A stretch of DNA of 64,000 bases, taken from the NCBI RefSeq assembly GCF_963676685.1, contig NC_092344.1:94704749-94768748 (forward strand), written 5' to 3'. Every line of letters begins with the position of its first letter. Within the stretch, counting starts at the first letter, position 1. The notes under the pieces are model-generated. The model was not told where the DNA came from. It saw nothing but the letters and a program-made list of their open reading frames with translations, and searched no databases. The stretch is from Mytilus edulis. Its lineage: Eukaryota > Mollusca > Bivalvia > Mytilida > Mytilidae. Below are positions 51,001-63,000 of this stretch, piece by piece. A program made the position numbers and the translations under genes.

Positions 51001-54000
51001 ACAAAACCGACATCATATTTAAAGCTCTTTAAATGTACAAGGTGGCAAGTTATTGGGGTTGGGGTTTGGGTCAACAATTGTCCAGAGAAAATTTACGATC
51101 TTTCTTGTCGCAGATAAATTTTTTCGACAGAATATATCTGTTATTTGATTGGTTGGTTAAAATACAGATGAAATAATTATGCCATTTACACTCAGTTCAA
51201 ATTGACTGTTTAATTCAAACAAAATATGTCCACATAGACATAAATGAATTTATAAAATAAATTAGATTTATTATTGTCGATGCAGTCAGAGTGTGATATT
51301 TTATATTATAAATTTATCAACGCAGGAAATGTTAAGTCTATACTCAGTCTGATTAAATAAACCAAATAAGTAATTTTCTGAAACATGACACTTGTATTCC
51401 TTATATTTTTCTAAAATAAATTATAATTATCTGTGTTGTAATATTCAGTTCTCTACCGATCAAAGCAAAAAGTAAAATCACAAAAATACTGAACTTAGAG
51501 GAAAAATCCAATAGGAAAGTCCATAATCACATGCATATGGCATAATCAAATAACAAAACACATCAAAAACGAATTGACAAGAACTGTCATATTCCTGACT
51601 TGGTACAGGCATTTTCAAATATAGAAAATGGTGGATTAAACTTGGTTTTATAGCGCTAACCCTCTCACTTTGATGACAGTCTCATCAAATTCCGTTATAT
51701 TTACAATGATGCGTGAACTAAACAGACATAATAAATAAAATAGTCAAAATATGGGTACAGCAGTCATCATTGTAACAATTTTAAAAGGAACAATTTAACA
51801 GAACACAAAAACATCTATCTACAAACACATTCATTGATTCGCGTGTCTGACGTCAGAAAATTTTATACGTCACAGATATTTGTCGTTCAATGTATATATA
51901 CAAACAATTTTAAAATTTCTCATAGGCAATGTTAGCATACAGGGTTAAAAAATCAAAAGTATGTAAGAATTAATTTCAGAGATAGACCTAGATTTAAAAT
52001 CGTCCAAATTTATATAGAATATATAAGAATCCACAAAATAGTTCATTCCACTACGCGATTGAATAATTTTGACGTTTGTGGTTCAACGTATTTTGTATTT
52101 TTTAAGGCAGCAACCATTTGATTTTCGGGGGGGGGGGCTATAGATTTTATCCCGGATAAATTATTTTTTTCGAAAACTATCAATTTTTTTGGCAACAAGT
52201 CGAAAACAACTTTTTTCTTTCAATTTTCAGCATTACATATAGTGGCAGCTGAGGGTGAAACAAACAAGTTTTTTTTCTTTTCTCCAAAAACTGGAAACAA
52301 ACTTTTTTTTCCAAAAAAAAACAGGTTTCGGAACTGTTGTTTCATGTAGACTCATTTGTGTCAATGAATTGCTATCTTTTCGTAGATCCTTCAAATCAAG
52401 AATGGAAAGATATTGCAAATGGAAATAGAATTCGAGTTGACAATGGCGATCTTATAGGGTTGTAAGTTTGTTTTTAAATGTTTGTCTCTTCTCTAGACAA
52501 GGTCAATTACCAGGTTATACTGGACTCATAAAATTATATCAAGAAACTTAAATATATACGACTATTCTTTGCGTTTTATAATGAAAATATCTTTGAAGGG
52601 AGTCATATGTCTGTTCCTATACATTCTTGACATTCAAACATTCCCTTTTTTATAGTTCCTGACTAAAACAGACCAACCGCGGGGGTCATATGTCTGTTTT
52701 TATACATTTCTTGACTTTCAAACATTCCTTTTTTTATAGTTCTTGACTAAAAATTTAGAATAGCTATTCGGACGCATACAATTCATAATGTTTGTTATTT
52801 GCTATAAAAAATTCTACTTCACATACATATACAACTGGTGCCGTTAGTTTTCTCGTTTCTACTTCACATACAAATACAACTGGTGACGTTAGTTTTCTCG
52901 ATTCTACTTCACAAACATATACAACTGGTGCCGTTAGTTTTCTCGATTCTACTTCACATACAAATACAACTGGTGCCGTTAGTTTTCTCGATTCTACTTC
53001 ACATACATATACAACTGGTGTCGTTAGTTTTCTCGTTTCTACTTCACATACATATACAACGGTGCCGTTAGTTTTCTCGATTCTACTTCACATACTTATA
53101 CAACTGGTGCCGTTAGTTTTCTCGATTCTACTTCACATACATATACAACTGGTGCCGTAGTTTTCTCGATTCTACTTCACATACATATACAACTGGTGCC
53201 GTTAGTTTTCTCGATTCTACTTCACATACATATACAACTGGTGCCGTTAGTTTTCTCGATTCTACTTCACATACATATACAACTGGTGCCGTTAGTTTTC
53301 TCGATTCTACTTCACATACATATACAACTGGTGCCGTTAGTTTTCTCGATTCTACTTCACTACTTCACATATATATACAACTGGTGCCGTTAGGTTTCTC
53401 GATTCTACTTCACATACATATACAACTGGTGCCGTTAGTTTTCTCGATTCTACTTCACATACATATACAACTGGTGCCGTTAGTTTTCTCGATTCTACTT
53501 CACATACAAATACAACTGGTGCCGTTAGTTTTCTCGATTCTACTTCACATACATATACAACTGGTGCCGTTAGTTTTCTCGATTCTACTTCACATACATA
53601 TACAACTGGTGCCGTTAGTTTTCTCGATTCTACTTCACATACATATACAACTGGTGCCGTTAGTTTTCTCGTTTGAATTGTTTTACATTTGTCATTTCGG
53701 GGCGTTTTAAAACTTAGTATGCGGTATGGGCTTTGTGACCTATAGTTGTTAATGTCTGTGTCATTTAGTCTTCTGTGGAGAGTTGTCTCATTGGAAATCA
53801 TACCATATCTTCTTCTTTATATCTTCACAGACAGCAGGATTAAAATTGTGAACGTCAAACACGCGTCTCGTCTACAAGAGACTTACATGTTGTATCAGTG
53901 GTCGTCTCAAACAAAAACGTTGCAAATAAAAACAAATAAAAGAATTACTGATTACTCATCGTATTTTTTCCTTCAAACAACCCTTAACAATTTGACCTGA

Positions 54001-57000
54001 CTTAAAATAAACCTACAAAAAAGAATGAAATCTAAAAGGATCATTTTCACTTGTTTTTGTTATTGTGTCTTTTGTTTGATTGTTTAAGAAAAGTCATTTT
54101 GATATTTTACAGTGTCTTTCTATGTTGTGAATATGCACTATTGTTTTAGGTTGGGTAAAGGTTGGCGCCTATTAAAAAGTTTAATCCGGCTGCATTTGTT
54201 TGCACCTGTCCTAGATAAGGAGCCAGATGATCAGTGGTTGTCGTTCGTTTATGTGGTTCATAAATGTTTCTCTTATTTTAAATAGATTAGACCGTTGGTT
54301 TTCCATGTTTGAATGGTTTTACACAAGTCAATTTTGGGGCCCTTTATAGCTTGCTATTTGGTGTTAGCAAAATCTCCGTGTTAAATGGTTTACCTTAAAA
54401 TACGTTATGATTTGGTTGGAGAATTGTCTCATTGGTACTCACACCACATCTTCTTATATATAAAGGCTAATAAACAGGAATATAAATGTATCAAATGGTA
54501 AAGCAATTCAATTGTTTTGAATAAAGGCTTTATCAAAAACCTTTTAATTGTTCTGACAATTTTAAATCAATTTGAAAGACAAAAATCCGGTATCACATGC
54601 TTATCTTACTGTTATTTTTTTTTATATGTCAAGTTCATAATACTTCTGATGAATACGATGTTTCTGTGTCTTAGTGTATGTGTGTTTCTGACAAACAATT
54701 ATTTCTATCATTTAGACATACGACCAGCAGTTCGTTCATTATACCATGTTATCTAGAGAACCAAGGAAATGGAAATGATGGCAGTAAAAAGAAAACATTG
54801 ACCTCTGTTGTATCATCAATGTCATCCCCAAGTCCATATGACTGGTCTCCTGCAATTGAGACTAATTCAGCTTGTGCCATTCAAGCGACGATTACACAAG
54901 GTAAGTGTAACCACAGTCGTATCCTATTTTTTTGTTTCATTGATAATGATACATTTTAGTTTTCTGTATAAATCTTTAAAGGATTCACTAGAATACGAAA
55001 CAACTTTTTTTTAACGACATTTGTATTCACCAAATATGCTTGTTACATTGCAACTTCAAGAAACCAAGCTTTTCTTGATGCATCTTGTTATATTCCACTG
55101 ATTACACTGGTTAATATTCAGCTGCTTGTATATATGTATTACACATTTCTGGAAATACAATTGTACAACATTTGTATGCATTATGTTTTAATCTATTCAA
55201 TCGTCTATACTTCTTTTTAGTGACTTCAGTAATGGATTAAATTTCATTGTTCTTTTTTCATTATATTTTTTTATGTATTCTTGAATAAAAATTTGATAAA
55301 TATTTACATTTGTGAATTTCTGATTAGAAATTTTATATCCGAAGACTAATTGATTAAGGTTGATCATAAGTAAATGGTTTTTTTTTAGAACAGAACTTTC
55401 TTATTATTTGCCAAAATATAGATTTTAATATGCTTTTTTTCAAAAATAGAATAAAAAGTATGCATCATCGTGCTATTTTTCAAGCTATAAGTCGTTGAAA
55501 ATTGCCTAAATTTGGTTGATTTGTTCATGAAAAAACACATAAGAGTGCATACACAAAATCTATGATATAGATTTTTGAAATAAATTGTGAAAAGATAGGT
55601 TTCATAATATGTTTTAAGAAAATAAAAAGAAAACATGGTGTCATCGAACTTGTTTTCTTGTCACAAGTAAAAATTAAAAAAATTCCCTATTAGCCTAGTA
55701 TTAATTTTGTACTAAAAGAGTTGTCTCCCCTGAAATGGCTCATTTGAGAAAATGATCTAAAAAACCAAAAAGGTTGATATTTGTTAAAATATTTTGAATA
55801 ATACAATAAATTAACAAGTTTTCTTTATATAAATAAACTGTCTAACCATTACATTGCAATCTGTTTCTTAATTTGCTGATTTGAGCAAATAACTAGACCG
55901 ATTTTGTACTGTGATTGTACAATCCAAGATGGCGGTATACCATAATTCTACTTTAAAAGATACTCTAAAGTTTAAATTCGATTTTATCATTAATTAGAAA
56001 TTTTTAATTCATGTTTACATTAATGTTTCATGTTCTGTCCGACTCGGCTTCTGTTAAAATCATTATTTATTTAGGTGGACGATACTTATTTTATTACTAG
56101 ATTTATGATGTCTGTGGTAGAGACGGCAATGTTTTCTTAACCGTCTCATGAACTTGGTGCACGTGTTAATTTTTCAATCTTTGTCAGGTTTATTCAGTCA
56201 GTTGCATTAATAAGTTAGTAGCAGTATAGCAGTGCAAAATTCAAATCAAAATTGTTTGGTTATTTCACAACTTTTCACAACTTCCTTATTAAAATGCCGC
56301 CAGTTCGTAAAAAGCGTGTTTCCAGTAAGAAAAGTAAGAAAAGTGACACACTAGTTGTACAGAATTCCAGTAATACAGAATTGACATTTGACGAAGTTAA
56401 AGAAAAACTAAGGAAGCAAGGCATCAGGGCTCCATCAACTTTCACCAAAGAGCAGTTATTGGAACTATTAAGTGAGAATTCAGGACAGGATAATACAGTT
56501 ATGCCCGAAATTCCAGCATTAACTCAACTTACCACCAGTTTAAACAACATGGAGCAAACTGTTCAAAATCAAGGAACTTTAATTCAGTCGCTTTTAGTTC
56601 GAGAATCAAATATCATTAGTCATCCTGCAGCCGTTAGTGATATAAATAATGGAGTACATCATGATACAGGATCTTATCACACTGCCAAGGTTTCCTCAGG
56701 CATGTTTCCGCATGTTCAACCAGTGGCACCGAACGTTCGGAAGCAGATATTAGAAGGCAAGTACATTAATCTGGCTACTCTACTTAACAATCAAGAAAAC
56801 GTACAAGATTATAAAACTGTTGATGAATCTGACGGGTCCGTTCTGTTAATCAAACATCGCGATCCCCGCCTTCAAAGAAACTTGTCTATTCAAGAATTTC
56901 TAGAGCTTTTAATATTTACAAAAATATTATTTGTGAAAAGCAAGACCGACGGATCGAATTCGATATGTATATTCAAGATGTCATTGATATCTCTGCAAGA

Positions 57001-60000
57001 TACAAAGGTCCCGTTTTCTACGAGTATCACAAGGCTTTCGCAGATAAGGTAGCTGCTATCAAACTGACCCACGGTAAAGTTGTAGATTGGGCCATCAGAG
57101 ACGAAAAACTTTATTCATCCATCTCTAGTGGACAAATTATTAAGGAATGTGAAACATGCGGTATGCTTGGGCATCTCACACCCGTTTGTCAAACGTTACC
57201 AAGCTTTGGTCAATCGAACAATCGATCCTAACCAACTAATAATCAAACTCATTTTCAGAAAGTACAAGTTGGGAGTAACGATCGTGGTGATTCCAATACA
57301 GATATATGAGGACGCCGTGTTCTTTTCTTTCGTGGTCGGGAAGTGTGTAACAATTTCTTATCAGGAAAATGTTTCAAGGGGACAAAATGTTCATTCGCCC
57401 ATGTCAATACTAGATCATCTAGTGGTTCTATTCCGAACAGTAGGCCGTCACAAGAACAAACGCAGGCTAAGAATTGACTAGTGTCTACGCCTATTGATAT
57501 CGATCAACTTGAAGTTGAACTTACACATTATCCGGATAAAAATTTTGTTTTTAATTTAATTAATGGACTTCGATATGGTTTTGACACAGGCATTAACGTA
57601 CTACCAAGTAAATCTTTGGAATGTAAGAATTTATTGTCCACCAAGAAATTTCCCGATGATGTTACGAAACTGGTAGATAACGAACTTCGTAAAGGATACC
57701 TTATTGAACCATTTACAAAACCTCCGTTTGATACTTATAGAATCAGTCCGATAGGTATTGTTGAAGGAAAATATTCAAAAAAGAAACGATTAATTCTAGA
57801 CCTTTCGGCTTCTAACAACAATGATGAGCATCACAGCATCAATGATTTAATAAATAAGGAAGACTATTCATTAACCTATGTAAGAATTGACGACGCTATA
57901 AATATAATTAAGTCATTAGGAATTAAAAGTCAATTATGTAAGTGTGACGTAACCGATTCATTCAAATTAATACCTGTACATAATTCTTTATGGCGATTTT
58001 ATGGATTAAAATGGAATGACATGTACTATTTTTATACTCGTTCAGCATTTGGTTGCCGTTCAAGTCCCAAGATATTTGATACATTATCAGTTGCAATATG
58101 TTGGATCTTACAAAATAATTACGGTTTGCGGCACGTGTTACATTTGTTAGACGATTTTCTCCTGATTAACAATCCTTACGTAGATGCTACAAGGAATATG
58201 ACCACAATGTTATATGTATTTAATAGTTTAAAGATTCCTCTCAAGGCTCATAAAACAGTTGGTCCATCTACTTCATTAGAATATCTCGGCATAATTCTCG
58301 ATTCAATGCATATGCTTGCTAAATTACCAGATGAGAAGCTTGTTCGAATTAAGGATATTTTATACAGCTATCTTAATAGACGTTCATGTACTTTGCTTGA
58401 AATGTTAAGTTTATTGGGTCATCTCAATTATGCATTGGCTAGAGGTATAGGGGGAGGGTTGAGATCTCACAAACATGTTTAACCCCGCCGCTTTTTTGCG
58501 CCTGTCCCAAGTCAGGAGCCTCTGGCCTTTGTTAGTCTTGTATTATTTTAATTTTAGTTTCTTGTGTACAATTTGGAAATTAGTATGGCATTCATTATCA
58601 CTTAACTAGTATATATTTGTTTAGGGGCCAGCTGAAGGACGCCTCCGGTTGAGGGAATTTCTCGCTTCATTGAAGACCTGTTGGTGACCTTTTGCTGTTG
58701 TTTTTTTCTATGGTCGGGTTGTTGTCTCTTTGGCACATTCCCCATTTCCATTCTCAATTTTATGTAAAGTAATTATACCAGGGAGATCGTTTGTGTCGTA
58801 CTTATTGACATTAGCACACTCCGTTAAAGAACTTTCTCATCACGTTACAATAACAAAGGGATGTAGAGATGACATGGCAATGTGGTTTAAATTCCTTAAA
58901 GTCAGTGGAATGGTATATCATTTTTTATCAGAGATAACGTTATTAATGCATCTGATTTTCATTTATTTACGGATGCTTCATCAACAATCGGATACGGAGG
59001 TTATTTTAGGAAAAGGTGGTTTCAAGGCATTTGGTCCGACGATTTCATTCGGCCCGATGAGGAGTCTTTCTCAAAGGCTTACTTAGAATTGTATCCGATT
59101 GTTATATCTGCTATTTAATGGGGGCATGAATGGTCTACTAAACGCATTCTTTTTCATTGTGATAATATGTCTAGTGTGTACATTATTAATAAGGGTCGTT
59201 CAAAGTGTAACGTTATTATGAATCTTGTACGCCGTTTAACTTGGTGTGCAGCTAAATTTAATTTTGTTGTACATGCTGTACATGTACCAGGGAAAGAAAA
59301 TAACATAGCAGATGCTCTTTCTCGTTACCAGATGAAGCGGTTTCGACAATTGGCTCCGGACGCTTCGCCAAATCCATGCACCTGCCTTCCTCATTCCGAA
59401 ATTCTGTGGAGTTAGATCAAGCAGATGACAGAATAAAAGTATCAATGTGAATACCCGCAATGTTTATTCAACAGGATATAAATGTTTTATTCAATTTTGT
59501 GGCGATCATATCACTGGATTCAACTCATGGAGCTTCAATATGTCTAAAATTTCGGAAGATTTATTGGTCTATTTCGTGGCACATTGCCAATCAGTGTTAA
59601 AACTGAAATATTCAACAATGAAATTATATCTCGCTGGAGTTCGTTTTCATAGAGTTAATTTTGAAAATGTGAATCCCCTTTGTGATAAATTTGGTCATAC
59701 ATATCAACGCTTGCAAAATGTGTTAAATGGAGTTAAAAAAATCTGAGAGTAAGCCATTACGACAAAAGTTCCCAATAACGTTTAAAATTTTACAGGAAAT
59801 AGTAACTTGTTTGCAATGTGGATTTTTCAATCATCATTATATGGATTTAACATTTCAAACAGCGTGTGTTCTGGCATTTTATGGTTTCCTGAGATGCAAT
59901 GAGTTTACATGTAGAACTGTGTTTGATCCAGATTCAAATTTATGCGTTTCTGAAATAAATTTCGTTTCAGAATGCGAAGTAACTGTAAATTTAAAAGGTA

Positions 60001-63000
60001 CAAAGACAGATATATTCCGACAAGGTATTATAATTTCCTTGTTCAAGATAGAGGGCGTCGTTTGTCCGTATAAATTGCTATCTCAGCTGACGAATGTAAG
60101 ACTAAACCTAAACGCAAAGCACAATGATTCGTTTTTCGTTGAAGAAACCGAAAAACCACTTTCCCGGAACTATTTTATAAGCAAGCTGAAAACAATACTC
60201 ATAGCATTATGGTATAGTGAAAAGGATTATAGCGGACATTCTTTTCGATCAGGTGCAGCCACAAGTGCTAGTTCTCAAGGTATTGAGGACAGCATGATAC
60301 AAACACTGGGACGTTGAAAATCAAATTGTTTTAAACGTTTAAAACATTAGAACTTCTAAATTGGATATTAAATCCGCGCTGGAAAAGATTAAATAACAAG
60401 ATACAATGCAGAAAAACGTTTTTATTACAATCGGTTATACTTTGTAACTTGTCCTCCATCCTAGCCTTGTGTCTTTTCTTCTCACGTTGATCTCAATATT
60501 GTGCTTAAGGAATTTTATATTGACATTAAATTTTTCTCTAGATCAACTTGAATTTTAACAAGACACAAGGCTTCATCAGGCACAACATCTTCAAATTTTG
60601 GGGTTACTCAATATGAAACTTGGGCAGGCGACATAACGTTACATATTTCGTTTTGGGCTATGATATTTTATTTTTTGCCGAATATAATATCGTTTCCCCA
60701 AAAATTTCTGAGTAGTTAGGGTGCCTACGTACCTTAACGAGGAATAGTCTCATCTTGATTGCTCAACAGCTCTATTTCACGTCGGTCTATGCCCACAAAG
60801 ATTTACTCTTATACGGTACCACGTGGAAAATCAAGTAAGGCTATACCGCTCGGGAACGGCTTGCTAAAGTACTCTGAGACAAGTAGACTGGTAGTCGTAC
60901 ACACACGTGTATGCAAATACCCCTATGGTGACGCATTTCTGTCAAAAATATGTGGCTAGCTCAGGCACAGTATTTTAACGGCAAATTATCCTTAATTATC
61001 TGAGAACACACTATCATTTTATGTACATACTGTGTGTTTTGTGTCAACTGCAGGTAGCATGTAATTTGTTTTGTTCTTGATTTACAATATGACAGAACTG
61101 AGTGAATTACATGATACTAGAGAAAAAATATCCTTAAGCATTCACACAGTGTGCCGCACACACTGCTCGGATAGTTAAGTATAATGTTGGCGTCAGTTAG
61201 TTTACATTCATCGCTTTTATTCACTAACGCCCAAGAAGTTTTCTGTAACATGACGTGTTGCCCTTAAGCCCAAATATTTGTATAATAAAAATAATTATTT
61301 TATCATGTTTTATATTTTTTCAGTACTTCAACAATATCAGACTGGGTATCTTGAAATACTTCCTAATGGACGTAACAGGCTTTATATCAACAATAACTAC
61401 TTTCGCAATTGTGGTATATTGTCTGTGATCGTTCTTATAAGAGCGGTCATTAAAAGCTATCAATTATCTGCGGTCAAGGTTAATTTATATTTATTTGTAT
61501 ATCTCTAATCATTGTTCACGCTTGTAATTCTCTTATCAAGTGGTTTGTTAAGGTCAACGCATTGAGGTTTTATTAGTTAATTGGCTTTGGTCTACCGTGT
61601 CGGTATTACCTTTGGATCATACGCTTGACGTGTATTTATTATGTTTGAAACATGTTGTATAAACTCAGAAATACTTTTCCAAAAAGATTTCTAAAGATCG
61701 TCAAGAAATAAAAAAGTGATTATAATCTTCTTCGTCGTTCCATACATTATATAAACCTTCATTCTTCTGTTTCCATTTGAACAATATGAAACATGAAACT
61801 TGACATATAGTTGGTTAATACTAAGGTTCTCATTGATTTGAAAATACGCATTCATTTGCTAACACACCAATTGATGGTTCAATTTTATCTTTACAAATTG
61901 ACTTACATAATATGTTTGTTGAAAAGTTTGAAGCCTCAATGTAATTACCTTTCACGATCAGCTTCTGTCTAGAAATATATACAATACTTTTAATAGAACT
62001 TTCAGACTTTAAAAACTTTTAAAACTTTGTTACTACTTGACCTCGAATAATTTTAATCATTATATATTGCACATAAATTCTAAATGACTTTTCACAAAAA
62101 TCAGAATCATTTTTTTGTAAAAAGAGTCTTTGTTTATCGACTCTTTAACAAGTTTCATATCATATAGTTGTTATGTTTGTCAGCTTTTCATTATTTAAAT
62201 AATTATTCTGACTTAAAATGTTGAAATCTTGATATTGTACACATTATACTGCAGGTGAAGTTCCATCATTGACAGGGTTAACCGACGTAATAAAGTATAA
62301 TGACGAATTGTTTGCAGGCGATCTATTATTCACATTTACAGCTACTGATAGCGACTTGGAAGACGCAAATAGCTTGGTGATAACATTTAACAGTGCTGCA
62401 ATTTATTTCGGACTCCAAAATACCAGTAAGACTTGCTTGATATATTTATCTATACATAGAGACGTTTTGTTTTTACCCACTTGAAATGAATATTTGGAAA
62501 AAATATCTTTAAAAGAGGAAATGAATCATATTCACCTACGGAAAGATCATTTCAAAGTTAAGAATAGAAAAAATTGATTATTACAGACTTAGATTTTTCT
62601 TAACATTCAAAAATGTCAATGTCTTAATGATCTTATTTTATTTTCAAATTGAAATAAATCACTAATATTCTTATTTAACTGAGAACTAGGTATCAAAAGA
62701 GATCATTCGTTCACATTTTTTGTTTGTAATTTCTTTTTTAATTTCTTTTTGGTACTTCTTTGCATTGAAGACATTTTGAAAGACCATGATTCTGCAATTT
62801 CACATAGCACTTTCAAAGTATACACTTGCATGGCTCTTATAAATAACTGCTGTACATGAGATATGCGACGTGTATGTTTGTGTCTCATCTCACTTTAGAC
62901 GTGCTTTCGCGGTCTTAGATTATATAGGTAACAGAATAATTGTCTGTAGCTCTTTTCGCAAAAATTCTTAGGTGTAAAATTAATTTTACGATAAAAATAT

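Larger units (their letters stand above)
56294..60420 (+). mobile_element. Decayed tyrosine-recombinase retroelement (DIRS/Ngaro order)
   Basis: Gag, RT, RNase H and tyrosine recombinase follow each other on the + strand, the order used by DIRS-group elements, which integrate with a recombinase instead of an integrase. The copy is dead. It has frameshifts near 56903, 58900, 59446 and 59735-59741, in-frame stops at 57229, 57307, 59116 and 60315, and a 328-bp insertion at 58435-58762. Terminal repeats are not resolved, so the outer limits are approximate. It lies in the sense direction inside an intron of gene B. The lack of a methyltransferase favours Ngaro over DIRS1, weakly. Confidence 0.85.

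Noticed and set aside
52792..53801. Frames up to 149 codons on both strands (for example KLTAPVVYVCEVESR)
   Set aside because: The 45-bp minisatellite has a period divisible by three; the peptides change character in each frame and carry no start context or splice support.
57128..57481. 117-codon frame overlapping the gag end
   Set aside because: The zinc knuckle and CCCH finger are both in frame 1; this other frame has no recognisable motif.
58730..59086. 118-codon frame read as one protein
   Set aside because: Only its middle part is RT; after about 58900 the RNase H motifs are in another frame, so the frame is a product of a frameshift.
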